The notes under the pieces: generated by a model | The model's database searches: none | Told to the model about the DNA's origin: nothing | What the model saw: only the letters and a program-made list of their open reading frames with translations | Origin: Humisphaera borealis | Lineage (GTDB): Bacteria > Planctomycetota > Phycisphaerae > Tepidisphaerales > Tepidisphaeraceae | NCBI RefSeq assembly: GCF_015169395.1 | Contig: NZ_CP063458.1 | Span: 6,386,001-6,450,000, forward strand | DNA: 64,000 nucleotides | Direction: 5' to 3' | Program-made: the position numbers and the translations under genes | Shown here: piece after piece, positions 8,604 through 17,557 of the stretch | How the letters are laid out: every line of letters begins with the position of its first letter | How positions within the stretch are numbered: position 1 is the stretch's first letter

Positions 8604-9770
8604 TCACTTCACCCATTCCAAATCGAACGTCGCCAGCGTGAGCCGTGCGTAACCTTTGCCGTCGACACCGCGTTCAAAAAAACAGTGAATCTTTCCGTCG
8701 GCGCCTACGGCCAGATCGCTGTACGCGGCCAGGCCCGGCTCCAGCACTTTGCTGATCGGCCAGGTCTTGCCGTCGTCCTCGCTTAGCTTGATCGCCAGGT
8801 TCTGACGTTTGCGGTCGGTGGGGTTGTGCGGGTTGGAGAACAGGATGAGGTTTTTACCGCTGCTGCCCTTGCCGCCGCTGTAGCGCTGCAACGAGGCGAA
8901 GCAGATGGGTTCCGGAAGGGCGTTGTCGACCTTGAGCGGCGACCAGTTGCCGGCGCCGTCGGAGCTGGTCGTCACCGCCCGACGATGAGTTCCGCCGTGG
9001 TGCCGCAGATTGAGCATGACCCGCCCGTCGCTGAGCTCGACCGCGTTGGTCTCGCTCGCGTCGGGCGCGACAGGGTCGGCCGCCGCGGTGACCAACGCCC
9101 CGGCGTGCCAGGTCTTGCCGTTGTCGTCGCTGTAAACCGTCGTCACGCGGCTGGGCTTGTGGGCGTTGCCCTCCGTGCCGAGCGACAGCCAGACGGGCAC
9201 CAGCAGGCGGCCGGTGGACAGTTGAATGCCATGGCCGGGCCCGGTCGCGAGCACCTTCCAGTCGTACTCGCCGCGCAGCTTTTCGAACGCCGAGGTGATC
9301 TCCGTGCTGGCGCCGAAGGTCTGCCCGTCGTCTTCGCTGCGGCTGTAGAAACACCGGCCGTACTCGATGCAGTAGAGCAGGTGCACGACGCCGGATTTGT
9401 CGGCGATCATGACGGGGTTGTTCATGGTGATCGCGCCGTCTTTCCCCTGCTTGCGGGCGATGGCCGCGGGATTGCGCTGGGCGTCGGCAGGCCGCTTGCC
9501 CACCGGCGCAGGGGCCGACCAGGTTTTTCCGCCGTCGGCACTGCGGCGCATCAGCAGATCGATGTCGCCCCAGTCGCTGCCGGATCGGCGCGCCTCGCAG
9601 TAGACGAGGATCGTCCCCTTGGCGGTCACGACGACGCCGGGAATTCGGTACAACTGGTACCCGCCCTCGCCGGCAGCAAAGAGGTCCTGCCGAACCGGAT
9701 CGGCGGCGAGAGACGGCAGGGCGGCAAAAAGCGCGATAAAAGCGCAACCAATGCGAGCAGCGATTTTCAT
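8604..9770 (-). CDS. Exo-alpha-sialidase (neuraminidase, GH33-like)
   Basis: Predicted to remove terminal sialic acids from glycoconjugates. The 388-residue start at 9770 is fixed by GGAGG five bases upstream and by the signal peptide MKIAARIGCAFIALFAALPS, cut near SLAA. A six-bladed propeller is indicated by the RIP motif YRIPGVVV, where the Arg belongs to the substrate arginine triad, and by Asp boxes SADGGKTW, SEDDGQTF, SDDNGKTW and SEDDGKTW. ALPEPICFASLQRYSG and CFFERG near the end also fit. It stands alone, with no sialic acid uptake or catabolism genes alongside, so it may serve carbohydrate scavenging outside the cytoplasm. Confidence 0.93.
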   Translation of the reverse strand: MKIAARIGCAFIALFAALPSLAADPVRQDLFAAGEGGYQLYRIPGVVVTAKGTILVYCEARRSGSDWGDIDLLMRRSADGGKTWSAPAPVGKRPADAQRNPAAIARKQGKDGAITMNNPVMIADKSGVVHLLYCIEYGRCFYSRSEDDGQTFGASTEITSAFEKLRGEYDWKVLATGPGHGIQLSTGRLLVPVWLSLGTEGNAHKPSRVTTVYSDDNGKTWHAGALVTAAADPVAPDASETNAVELSDGRVMLNLRHHGGTHRRAVTTSSDGAGNWSPLKVDNALPEPICFASLQRYSGGKGSSGKNLILFSNPHNPTDRKRQNLAIKLSEDDGKTWPISKVLEPGLAAYSDLAVGADGKIHCFFERGVDGKGYARLTLATFDLEWVK

Positions 9771-9813
9771 GGTCCTCCGTATTCGTGAGATGTTGACTGA
9801 AGAATACCCGTCT

Positions 9814-9860
9814 GTCCCCTCTGCCGGTACTCCTCCGTCGGTACGCCGGGGCGAGGGGAC
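9814..9860. repeat. Imperfect inverted repeat upstream of the methyltransferase
   Basis: gtcccctctgccggtac (from 9814) is partly complementary to gtacgccggggcgaggggac (9841-9860). Wording is close to the gaccgcaggtcccctc family at 17341. It lies between the divergent sialidase and methyltransferase genes. Confidence 0.5.
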
Positions 9861-9892
9861 CGCAGTCCCTGAGTTGGGGATAAGATGCCGCG

Positions 9893-10687
9893 ATGCCACG
9901 AAAGCCTTACCGCGCTCCCGCTCATTGGTACGACGCCGAGAACGCTCGCCATGACGTGCTGCAACAGGACGTCCCGTTCTTCCTCGGGCAACTCCCGCTG
10001 AAGAAGCAATCGATCCTCGAACTGGCGTGCGGGACCGGACGGGCGGCGATCCCACTGGCACAGGAGGGGCATCGCGTTGTGGGAACTGACTACGCGCCGG
10101 AGATGATCGACCTGGCCGTCCGGAGACGCGATGCGGCCGGCCTGACGAATAAACAACTGTCGCTCGCCGTCGGCGACATGCTCGACCTGGACTTGGGCCA
10201 GACATTCGACTGGGTCTGCGTCTTCTTCAACACCCTGTGCAACTTCACCTCGCTGGAGCTTCAGGACAGGGTCTTCGCCACGGTAGTGCGACACCTTAAG
10301 CCCGGGAAGAATGGCAAAGGCGGCAGGTTCTACACCGATCTGTTCAACCCCGACCCCGGCCTCTGGGCCGAATCCGAAGTCACCGCCCGCGACCCTTACA
10401 TTTTCCGCTCGCCCGATGACGGCCGAACGATCTACTTCTCCACCGACGTCATGCGTAGTAGCGAGCCGCAGGTGCAGCACGTCATCCACCGCTACGAGTG
10501 GTTCGACGACAAGGGCAAACGCAAACGCGCGACGCACGAGTTTGATATGACCAGCATCTACCCGCGCGAGCTGCAATTGCTCGCCGAGCGGCACGGCCTG
10601 GTTGTTGAAGCGATGTGGGGCAACTACGACGGCAGCCCGGTAACACCCGATTCGCCGCGGATCATCGCCCGGTGTTGCCGCAAATGA
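9893..10687 (+). CDS. Class I SAM-dependent methyltransferase
   Basis: The 264-residue protein has the Rossmann methyltransferase fold. Motif I is ILELACGTGRAAIPLA, followed by the acidic strand end VVGTDYAPEMIDLA that binds the ribose of S-adenosylmethionine. VGDMLDLDLGQTFDWVC is motif II/III, and VVRHLKPGKNGKGGRFYTDLF fits the post-motif strand. The C-terminal half (DVMRSSEPQVQHVIHRYEWF, FDMTSIYPRELQLLAERHGL) is typical of small-molecule methyltransferases. The substrate cannot be read from sequence. The promoter must lie in the short gap shared with the divergent sialidase. Confidence 0.88.
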   Translation: MPRKPYRAPAHWYDAENARHDVLQQDVPFFLGQLPLKKQSILELACGTGRAAIPLAQEGHRVVGTDYAPEMIDLAVRRRDAAGLTNKQLSLAVGDMLDLDLGQTFDWVCVFFNTLCNFTSLELQDRVFATVVRHLKPGKNGKGGRFYTDLFNPDPGLWAESEVTARDPYIFRSPDDGRTIYFSTDVMRSSEPQVQHVIHRYEWFDDKGKRKRATHEFDMTSIYPRELQLLAERHGLVVEAMWGNYDGSPVTPDSPRIIARCCRK

Positions 10688-10819
10688 CGAAACGGCCTAC
10701 TCTTAAGCTGTCCGTTTCGCGGTGGCACCGCAGGCGCACGCTTTGATTTTTCCATTCGGAGAAGCGTGCATCTGCCGTGCGATCGCTAAACGGGATCTCA
10801 TACGCACCAGGAACCCGCT

Positions 10820-11575
10820 ATGTCACAAGCTCCCTCCGCGCCAGCCACCCATCCGACAGGCCGACCCGCCGCCACGACCGGCGGGCCTGCCGTCAGCCGG
10901 CAGTTCGTCAACTTCGCGTTCTACAAGCTCGACCCGGCGTTCCGCCGACTCAGCGACAACGAGAAGCTTCAGGCCCGCAGCGAGTTCCTGCAGATCATCG
11001 AGACCAAACGCCAGGGACTGATGTGCATCCCCTACAGCACGGTCGGCGTAAGGGCCGAGACCGACTTCATGCTCTGGCGGATCAGCCTGACCACTGACAC
11101 GTTCCAGGAGCAGAGTGCTGCGATCAACAAGAGCCGGATGGGCGCTTACCTGACGCAGCCGCACTCGTTTCTGTCGATGACCAAGCGGAGCATGTACATC
11201 GACAAGCTCGACCCCTTTCACACCGCCGAGAGCCGCACGCACATCATCCCCGGCAAGCGGAAGTACATCTTCGTCTACCCGTTCATCAAGACGCGCGACT
11301 GGTATCTGCTGCCGCAGGAGAAGAGGCAGGAGATCATGGACGAGCACATCAAGGTCGGGAACAAGTATCCGAGCATCAAGCTTAATACGACCTACAGCTT
11401 CGGCCTGGATGATCAGGACTTCGTGGTAGCGTTCGAGAGTGAAGAGCCGAAGGATTTCCTGGACCTGGTGATGGAGCTGCGCGAGACGCAGAGCAGCAAG
11501 TACACGGTGCGTGACACGCCGACGCTCACGTGCGTCCAGATGCCGATGGGGAACGTGCTGGATCAGTTGTTTTGA
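10820..11575 (+). CDS. hemQ: Coproheme decarboxylase / chlorite dismutase-family protein (HemQ/ChdC)
   Basis: The 251-residue member of the chlorite dismutase superfamily probably makes the last step of the coproporphyrin-dependent heme pathway, the H2O2-dependent conversion of coproheme to heme b. The first ~27 residues are a Pro/Ala/Thr-rich tail. The core has AETDFMLWRISLTTDTFQEQ in the first ferredoxin-like half. In the second half, KYIFVYPFIKTRDWYLLP contains Tyr153 in the position of the radical-forming tyrosine, and MDEHIKVG contains the likely proximal heme ligand His176. The distal position has no chlorite dismutase-type Arg that can be assigned with certainty, so HemQ is favoured. 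AGGA lies nine bases before the ATG. No other heme genes are nearby. Confidence 0.86.
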   Translation: MSQAPSAPATHPTGRPAATTGGPAVSRQFVNFAFYKLDPAFRRLSDNEKLQARSEFLQIIETKRQGLMCIPYSTVGVRAETDFMLWRISLTTDTFQEQSAAINKSRMGAYLTQPHSFLSMTKRSMYIDKLDPFHTAESRTHIIPGKRKYIFVYPFIKTRDWYLLPQEKRQEIMDEHIKVGNKYPSIKLNTTYSFGLDDQDFVVAFESEEPKDFLDLVMELRETQSSKYTVRDTPTLTCVQMPMGNVLDQLF

Positions 11576-11576
11576 A

Positions 11577-11732
11577 GGAGCCGCGCACGAAGTAAGCGGG
11601 AATGAGCTTGTAGGGTCCGCCTTGGCGGACGCGGTGTCGCCCGCGACGACACGCTGCGTCGAACGCGTCCGCCAAGGCGGAACCTACAAGTGAAGTTCTG
11701 CTTGGAACGCGTCCGCCAAGGCGGAACCTACC
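11577..11732. repeat. Composite repeat: GTAGGGTCCGCCTTGGCGGACGC inverted pair plus a third copy
   Basis: A decayed half of the ggagccgcacg family (11577-11602) is followed by arms cttgtagggtccgcc... (11607-11633) and its complement (11664-11690), then by a third, direct copy of the right arm (11704-11732). The third copy ends one base before the ATG of the next gene, leaving no room for a normal Shine-Dalgarno site. The same family occurs at 21095-21164. Confidence 0.88.
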
Positions 11733-11733
11733 T

Positions 11734-12918
11734 ATGACGCTTCAGGACACCATCTCCGCCCACGCCCCGCGCCTCGCGGAGCTGCGCCATGCGCTGCACC
11801 AGATCCCCGAACTGGGTTACGAAGAGTTCGAAACCGCCAAGGCCATCCGCGCCGAGCTCGATCGCCTGAAGATCCCCTACGTCGCCGGCGTGCCCGAAGC
11901 GCCGACGGCGACCGTTGCCTGGATCGGCGACACCTCCAAGCCCTGCGTCGCACTGCGGGCCGATATCGACGCGCTGCCGATCGCCGAGCAGACCGGCCTG
12001 CCCTACGCCAGCCGAACGCCCGGCCGCATGCACGCCTGCGGGCATGACGGGCACACGACGACCCTGCTCGGCACCGCGGCGGTGCTGAAGGCGATGGAGA
12101 AAGACCTCCCCGTCTGCGTGAAGTTCCTCTGGCAGCCGGCCGAAGAAGGCGGCGGCGGGGGAGAGATCCTCTGCAAGGCCGGCGTCATCGACGGGCGGCT
12201 GGGGCCAAAAGTGTCCGCCATCTTCGGGCTCCACGGCTGGCCCACCCTGAAGGTCGGCACCATCGCGACCAAGCCGGGGTCTCTGCTGGCGGCGAGCGAC
12301 AACTTTACCGTCACCTTCACCGGCCGCGGCTGTCACGGCGCGTTCCCACACGCCGGGATCGACCCCATCGTCACCGCGTGCGAAGCGGTGCTGAACCTGC
12401 AGCAGGTCATCACCCGCGAGCTGGAGCCGACCGAGCCGGCGGTCATCACCGTCGGCAAGTTCAACGCCGGCACGGCGACCAACATCATCCCCGACACGGC
12501 GACGATCGAAGGCACCGCACGCACGCTTTCGCCGCAGGCCCGCGACCAGGTGCGGACGGCGATGAAGCGACGGTGCGAAGGCATCGCCGCCGCCAACGGG
12601 TGCACCGCAACCTTCGAGTGGCACGAAGGCTACCCGCCGATGATTAACGACCCGAAGATGGCGGCCTACGTCGCCAAGGTCGCGAAGCAGGTCGTCGGCT
12701 TGGACCGCTATTACGAGGTTCCACGCCCCAGCATGGGCGGTGAGGATTTCGCTTACTACCTGCAGGAAGTGCAGGGGTGTTTTTTCCTGATTGGCGTGCA
12801 GCCGGTGGCGGCCAGCGGCTACCCGCCGTTGCACAGCGACCGGTTTGATTTCACAGACGAGGCGATCGCGACGGGGGTGCGAATGTTCGTGGAGCTGGTG
12901 CTGCAATACGGGCGTTAA
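11734..12918 (+). CDS. M20 family metallo-amidohydrolase (N-acyl amino acid/hippurate hydrolase type)
   Basis: The 394-residue protein matches M20D amidohydrolases, which remove acyl groups from N-acyl amino acids. Metal-site motifs are ALRADIDALPIAEQTGLPYA, GRMHACGHDGHTTTLLGTA, QPAEEGGGGGEIL and, at the end, PRPSMGGEDFAYYL with the last ligand region. The dimerisation lid domain starts at LLAASDNFTVTFTGRGCHGA and includes HAGIDPI. FGLHGWPTLKVGTIATKPG is typical of the family. The protein is full length with no signal peptide, so it is likely cytoplasmic. The ATG directly abuts a repeat copy and has no Shine-Dalgarno site. Confidence 0.94.
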   Translation: MTLQDTISAHAPRLAELRHALHQIPELGYEEFETAKAIRAELDRLKIPYVAGVPEAPTATVAWIGDTSKPCVALRADIDALPIAEQTGLPYASRTPGRMHACGHDGHTTTLLGTAAVLKAMEKDLPVCVKFLWQPAEEGGGGGEILCKAGVIDGRLGPKVSAIFGLHGWPTLKVGTIATKPGSLLAASDNFTVTFTGRGCHGAFPHAGIDPIVTACEAVLNLQQVITRELEPTEPAVITVGKFNAGTATNIIPDTATIEGTARTLSPQARDQVRTAMKRRCEGIAAANGCTATFEWHEGYPPMINDPKMAAYVAKVAKQVVGLDRYYEVPRPSMGGEDFAYYLQEVQGCFFLIGVQPVAASGYPPLHSDRFDFTDEAIATGVRMFVELVLQYGR

Positions 12919-12978
12919 GGAACCCGGCACATGACGTTGCTTGTTCCAAGCGCAGCAATCCGGGAAGTATCGACGCCA

Positions 12979-13566
12979 CTACAAGTTCTCTACCGTTCGC
13001 TCCACCGAATTTGCCGCCGTATCGATCACTGCGTAGCTCGGCAGTCCCATCTTCCGCCAGAGTTCGAATCCGTTTCCCACACCATTGCCCGCCCCGTTCT
13101 TCATCCCGTACTTCGCCAGCAGAAGCGCGATCACCGTTCCGTGCGAGACGACTGCGACGTTCTGGTCGGGGTATCGGGCGAGGACGCCTTGAAGCGCCAG
13201 TTCGAACCGCGACAACGCCTGCACGGCCGACTCCCGCCCGAGCACCAGCTCTTTCGGCTTGCGGAAAAACAGCTCGACGAGCGAGATGAACTCCCGGCTC
13301 TGCAGGTGCGGCACGTTGGATCGATCGTGCTCATGCAGTCCGGCGACGGTGGCGAAGGGAACTTTCAGCTCGCCGGCGACGATTTCGCCAGTCTGCGCCG
13401 CCTTGGGTTCCAAGCTCGTCAGGACGACCGCGGGTGCGAGCGGACGAATCGCCTCGGCGAGCGGCTTGCACTGCTGACGCCCCTTGTCCGACAGCGCCCA
13501 GGTTTCCGGCGGAAGCCCGGGCTTCACCTGCGGGGCGGCGTGCTTGATGAGGATGAGTTTGGGCAT
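12979..13566 (-). CDS. Histidine phosphatase family protein (phosphoglycerate mutase-like)
   Basis: The 195-residue protein begins MPKLILIKHAAPQVKPG and has the histidine phosphatase layout: the N-terminal phospho-acceptor His9, ALSDKGRQQCKPLAEAI, a SSxxxRAxQT-like equivalent in LTSLEPKAAQTGEI, LHEHDR for the acid, and VAVVSHGTVIALLL for the second catalytic histidine. The usual RHG is IKHA here, with Lys replacing the conserved Arg. The start is supported by GGAAGG eight bases upstream. It converges on the M20 amidohydrolase, with 60 bases between the stops. Substrate unknown. Confidence 0.86.
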   Translation of the reverse strand: MPKLILIKHAAPQVKPGLPPETWALSDKGRQQCKPLAEAIRPLAPAVVLTSLEPKAAQTGEIVAGELKVPFATVAGLHEHDRSNVPHLQSREFISLVELFFRKPKELVLGRESAVQALSRFELALQGVLARYPDQNVAVVSHGTVIALLLAKYGMKNGAGNGVGNGFELWRKMGLPSYAVIDTAANSVERTVENL

Positions 13567-13597
13567 GACAAGACCTTCCTGATGTCAGGAAATGCGG

Positions 13598-13731
13598 ACC
13601 ACCACGAACGGCACCGAGAGCACAGAGAAATCACAGAAAATTCGCCATCCCGTGATCGGCGCACTCTCCAAATCGAGAAAGTTTCGCTTTCTCCGTCTTC
13701 ATCTCCGTGAACTCCGTGCCCTCCGTGGTGG
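13598..13731. repeat. Inverted repeat of the caccacgg/ccgtggtgg family
   Basis: accaccacgaacggcaccga (13598-13617, continuing to 13627) is imperfectly complementary to ctccgtgaactccgtgccctccgtggtgg (13702-13731). It is related in wording to the repeats at 25616, 31738 and 38088. It fills the gap between two minus-strand genes. Confidence 0.75.
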
Positions 13732-13740
13732 AATTTCGGG

Positions 13741-14340
13741 CTACACCGCTGGCAGATTCAGGATCCCTCGCAGCCGCTGCTCGTGCGGCCCGACCGGCTC
13801 GCATTCGGGCCAGGGGAGCCAGATCGCGTCGCGAACGCCGTCCTGCCGCAGCAGCAGCAGGCGGACGCGTGTTGGGCGGAAGAACGTCGCCGGGCGGAGC
13901 GAGAAACGAACCTCTGCGATGTGCTGACGTTCCCAGCAGACGGTCTGATCGACGTCATCGCGGCCGGCCAGTTGTGTCACTTCAAGCGAACCCGGCGACA
14001 CCCGCAACTCGACGGTTGCGACCGTTCCACCACGTGCCTGGCGGATGCACCGCACGACGACCCACACCCAGATGCCGATCGCAAGAAAGCCGACGGCGAT
14101 CGCCGAGATCGCCTCCGTCCGCTGGTCGGGCCCGAGCGACCGTCCGACATAGACGACAAACGCCACCACGCAAATCATAAAGAATGTCGCCGCCATCAGT
14201 CCCGCGGCGTGCTCGAGCAGCGGCGACCAGTTCGACGCGTGCGGCAGCATCAGCACCGCGTCGCCGTCGGGGTCTTCCCGCCAGCCGAACGGTTGATCGC
14301 CGGTGTAAGACAGGACGGGCGTGGGGCGGGGGGCGGCCAT
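13741..14340 (-). CDS. Two-helix membrane protein of unknown function
   Basis: This 199-residue protein is not recognised. A polar N-terminus of about 45 residues precedes two membrane helices, around LMAATFFMICVVAFVVYVG and ISAIAVGFLAIGIWVWVVV. A soluble C-terminal part of about 95 residues follows (VELRVSPGSLEVTQLAG, ERQHIAEVRFSLRP, VRLLLLRQDG), which looks like a small beta-rich module in the style of bacterial PH-like or DUF-type membrane-attached domains. It lies 35 bases downstream of the DUF4026-like gene on the same strand and may be co-transcribed with it. Confidence 0.68.
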   Translation of the reverse strand: MAAPRPTPVLSYTGDQPFGWREDPDGDAVLMLPHASNWSPLLEHAAGLMAATFFMICVVAFVVYVGRSLGPDQRTEAISAIAVGFLAIGIWVWVVVRCIRQARGGTVATVELRVSPGSLEVTQLAGRDDVDQTVCWERQHIAEVRFSLRPATFFRPTRVRLLLLRQDGVRDAIWLPWPECEPVGPHEQRLRGILNLPAV

Positions 14341-14375
14341 GGGCTGTCATCCTGGTCACCCGCAACCGGGCGCTA

Positions 14376-15719
14376 TCAGGTGTTGCTCTCCTGCTGTTCC
14401 AAAGCGCGGATTTCCTTCATCGCCTCGCGGAACTTGTCGATGTTCTCGCGAATCCGCCTCAGCGGCGTTGTATTGCGTGGCGTGATCATGCCGATCGGGG
14501 TGATGATCGCCCAGTCGGTCAGCCGTTCCAGCGGATGGCGACGCCGGTCGCCGGGCTTCATCGCGGCGATGTCAAAGGGCTGGCTGTCGAGGGTCGCCTC
14601 GACGTCGGCGTCGCGGGCATTGTTGACGGAGAACCAGAGGTGCTCGCGGCCACCGCCGGTGTCAGTCTCGTAGCCGATCTTAGCGATGACCGGGAACGCG
14701 AATTCGGCCAGTTCGGCCGACCAGTCGCGAAACTTGGCCCAGGTGGCCCTTGCCCGCTCTGCCATCAGGTCGGTCGCCGAATCGGGAAAGTAGAGCAGGA
14801 GATTGCCGTCCCCGACTTCCTGCTGCAGCCATTGGGAAGGCTTGGGGCGATCGAACAGTTTGCCAAGAAAGCCCCCGGGCGGTTCGCACAGAACCACACG
14901 ACTGACGTTGTGCGATTCGTCGGCCCCGATTCTCATCGCGATGTCGGCCGCGGCGGCCTTGCGATTAAACCTCGCGACGTCTACCAGTCGAACGTCGCCG
15001 CCACCGCCGGCCACGGTGAATCGTTCCATTCCTGACGTCGCCTTACCTTCCAGAATCCCGAACGCCATCACCCGCAGCGCATCGAACCCGCCCTGGCTGG
15101 TGATCGATTCGTGGGGCGACAGCACGTCGAAGTCGAAGAATCCGATCTCCGCCAGTCCGTGCGTGTGCAGCCAGAGGGCAGGCGTATCGGTCCCCTCAGG
15201 CGCGTCTTCTGGAACATCGTCGGTAATGACGTGCGTCGTAAACAGCGACTCGACGTCCAGATCGGCATTATGCGCCAGTTCATCGTCCAGACCCGCACGC
15301 GACCAAAACCGCTGTGCGGTGTGGTCCATCGCCACCAGTCCGTCGTCGGCCATCAGCACGCGCAGGAACCGCAGCAGCGATTTGCGATCGCGCAGCACGT
15401 CGTTCTTGCCGCCCTGGACGACCACACTCACCACGCAGCCGGCTTCCTTGGCCAGTTGCCGCTCCTGCTCGTTGAGGTGCGGGTCCAGGTCGATCAGGAA
15501 CGGCGGCGGGGCACCGAGGTCGCGGAGGCAGATTGCCTTGGCCGTCCCCCAATCGGCGTGTTTAAGCTCGGCGGCCCAGTGGTGTCCCTGCGCGTCCACC
15601 TTCTGACCGCCGACGCGCGCCGCCTTGAGCGCCGGTGCGAACTCCGACAATCGAGGCGGCATCCCACCACGAAAGAGGATTGATCCCGTGCACTCGACCG
15701 AACGATGTCTCCAGCCCAT
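14376..15719 (-). CDS. DUF4026/DUF2314-like protein
   Basis: The 447-residue start at 15719 follows GAGGGG six bases upstream; MPPRLSEFAP at 15662 is an alternative. The protein has an N-terminal half with PFLIDLDPHLNEQERQLAKE and VVVQGGKNDVLRDRKSLLRF, a middle part with DTPALWLHTHGLAEIGFFDF, and a C-terminal REHLWFSVNNARDADVEATL followed by RHPLERLTDWAIITPIGMI. The latter resembles DUF2314, and the whole fits the DUF4026 arrangement. No biochemical function is known. It begins 24 bases past the stop of proS on the same strand, suggesting an operon with proS and the following membrane protein gene. Confidence 0.72.
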   Translation of the reverse strand: MGWRHRSVECTGSILFRGGMPPRLSEFAPALKAARVGGQKVDAQGHHWAAELKHADWGTAKAICLRDLGAPPPFLIDLDPHLNEQERQLAKEAGCVVSVVVQGGKNDVLRDRKSLLRFLRVLMADDGLVAMDHTAQRFWSRAGLDDELAHNADLDVESLFTTHVITDDVPEDAPEGTDTPALWLHTHGLAEIGFFDFDVLSPHESITSQGGFDALRVMAFGILEGKATSGMERFTVAGGGGDVRLVDVARFNRKAAAADIAMRIGADESHNVSRVVLCEPPGGFLGKLFDRPKPSQWLQQEVGDGNLLLYFPDSATDLMAERARATWAKFRDWSAELAEFAFPVIAKIGYETDTGGGREHLWFSVNNARDADVEATLDSQPFDIAAMKPGDRRRHPLERLTDWAIITPIGMITPRNTTPLRRIRENIDKFREAMKEIRALEQQESNT

Positions 15720-15743
15720 AGTTGCCCCTCGGCCAGTTGTGAA

Positions 15744-17270
15744 TCAGTACGCCTGCGCGAACAGCACCTGCGTCGTCGTCTCTTCGCCGCTGTAGATGCA
15801 CTTGCCGCTCGTGCCGGGTTGGGCGAACGGAATGCACCGCACCGTCGCCTTGGTCTGCTCCTTGATCTTCGCCTCGGCGGCACGGTCGGGCTTGAAGAAG
15901 CACCGCACGAAACCGCCCTGGCCTTTGATGATCTCTTTCAGCTCGTCGTAGGTCGCGGCGTCGCGCGTATTGGCTTCACGATAGGCGACGGCTTTCTGGA
16001 ACAGCGCGTCATGGGCGGCATCCAGCCGTGCTTTCAGCCAGCCGGGCTGAAGGTCTTCCAGCTTGATGATCTCTTTCGTCCCGCCGATACGGCTCTTCAG
16101 GACGAACGCGCCGCCGTCGACGTCTCTCGGACCGACTTCGATGCGGAACGGCACGCCACGCTGCTCCCAGTGGTACTGCTTGTCGCCGGGGCGGGCGTCG
16201 CGGAAGTCGGCGAGGATCCGCTGCTCGTTGGCGGTGTTGTAAACGTACCGCTCCAGGCCGTGATGTGCGGTCTTGGCGGCGCTGGCGTCTCCCGTAAGCG
16301 CGGCGACCAGCTTGTCCACGAACCCGCGCACCTTCGCCTCGTCCTCCGGCGTCTTGAAGATCGGCACGATCGCGACAACGTCCGGTGCCACGCGCGGCGG
16401 CAGCACCAGGCCCTCGTCGTCGCTGTGGGCCATGATCACCGCGCCAATCAGCCGCGTGCTCACGCCCCAGCTCGTCGTCCAGGCGAACTCCTGTTGCTGA
16501 GTGCGGCCGAGGAACTTGATCTCGAACGCCTTGCTGAAATTCTGCCCCAGGTTGTGGCTCGTGCCCATCTGCAGCGCCTTGCCGTCCTGCATCAGGCCCT
16601 CGATGCAGTAGGTGGTTACCGCGCCGGGGAACTTCTCGCTGTCGGTCTTGGCGCCCCGGACCACCGGCACCGCCAATACGTTCTCGGCGAAGTCGGCGTA
16701 GACGTCGAGCATCTTGAGCGTCTCTTCCTGCGCCTCGGCCTCGGTCTCGTGGGCGGTGTGGCCTTCCTGCCAGAGGAACTCACTGGTGCGCAGGAACAGC
16801 CGGGTGCGCATCTCCCAGCGCATCACGTTGCACCACTGGTTGATCAGCAGCGGCAGATCGCGGTAGCTCTGCACCCACTCGCTGTACATGTGCCCGATGA
16901 TCGTCTCGCTCGTCGGGCGGATGATCAGCGGTTCCTCGATTGGCGACGCCGGCCGCAGCTTGCCTTCGCCGTCCTTCTCCAGCTTGGAATGAGTGACGAC
17001 GGCACATTCCAGGGCAAAGCCTTCGACGTGCTGCGCTTCCTTGGTCAGGAAGCTCTGCGGGATGAGCAGGGGGAAGTAGGCGTTCACGTGCCCGGTCGCT
17101 TTGAACCGACGGTCCAGGTCGCGCTGGATGGCCTCCCAGATCGCGAAACCTTCGGGGCGGATCACCATGCACCCGCGCACCGGCGAATGGTCGGCGAGCT
17201 TGGCCGCCTTGATCACGTCGAGGTACCACTGGGCATAGTCGTCGGAACGCTTTTTGATGTTCTTGGCCAT
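15744..17270 (-). CDS. proS: Prolyl-tRNA synthetase, archaeal/eukaryotic (type 3) form
   Basis: Charges tRNA-Pro with proline. The 508-residue start at 17270 (MAKNIKKRSDDYAQWYLDVI) is typical for the short type 3 enzyme; the longer upstream frame runs through repeat DNA. Class II motifs include RPTSETIIGHMYSEWVQSYR and the motif 2 region VMRWEMRTRLFLRTSEFLWQ with EGHTAH. HNLGQNFSKAFEIKFLG and WTTSWGVSTRLIGAVIMAHS form motif 3 and its surroundings. The anticodon domain includes HWEQRGVPFRIEVGPRD. The C-terminal domain has Cys residues in VRCFF, VRCIPF and GKCIYSG and ends with the family's terminal Tyr (FAQAY). There is no bacterial-type editing insertion. Confidence 0.96.
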   Translation of the reverse strand: MAKNIKKRSDDYAQWYLDVIKAAKLADHSPVRGCMVIRPEGFAIWEAIQRDLDRRFKATGHVNAYFPLLIPQSFLTKEAQHVEGFALECAVVTHSKLEKDGEGKLRPASPIEEPLIIRPTSETIIGHMYSEWVQSYRDLPLLINQWCNVMRWEMRTRLFLRTSEFLWQEGHTAHETEAEAQEETLKMLDVYADFAENVLAVPVVRGAKTDSEKFPGAVTTYCIEGLMQDGKALQMGTSHNLGQNFSKAFEIKFLGRTQQQEFAWTTSWGVSTRLIGAVIMAHSDDEGLVLPPRVAPDVVAIVPIFKTPEDEAKVRGFVDKLVAALTGDASAAKTAHHGLERYVYNTANEQRILADFRDARPGDKQYHWEQRGVPFRIEVGPRDVDGGAFVLKSRIGGTKEIIKLEDLQPGWLKARLDAAHDALFQKAVAYREANTRDAATYDELKEIIKGQGGFVRCFFKPDRAAEAKIKEQTKATVRCIPFAQPGTSGKCIYSGEETTTQVLFAQAY

Positions 17271-17340
17271 AAGGGACGGATAGGGTACGCGGAGCGCGGG
17301 ATGCGGCAAAGGGGCGTTGCCACGGCTTTGACCTGCCCGA

Positions 17341-17423
17341 TTAGCGGGAGGACCGCAGGTCCCCTCTTCATTGGCGATTGTTTCTGCGTACGAAGAAGAG
17401 GAGACCTGCGGTCCACCCGCTAA
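17341..17423. repeat. Inverted repeat, gcgggaggaccgcaggtc family
   Basis: ttagcgggaggaccgcaggt (from 17341, to 17369) pairs with gaagaggagacctgcggtccacccgctaa (to 17423), leaving about 22 bases between the arms. It lies just upstream of the proS start on the minus strand. Confidence 0.85.
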
Positions 17424-17437
17424 ACCGGTGCGCCATA

Positions 17438-17476
17438 CGGAAAAGGGCAAGTCGGCACACTTGCCGACTTGCCCTT
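17438..17476 (-). terminator. Terminator hairpin after the desaturase gene
   Basis: A perfect 15-bp stem (17443-17457 with 17462-17476) has a 4-nt loop. On the minus strand the stem runs into TTTT from the AAAA at 17441-17444. It sits about 80 bases after the desaturase stop and upstream of proS. Confidence 0.78.
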
Positions 17477-17557
17477 CTTGATTTTCGGTGTCGTTGATCG
17501 ACGTCGTCCGCGTTTCCGCGCTCCCCTTCGGGTCGCGGCTAACCGATGTCGCTTGCC

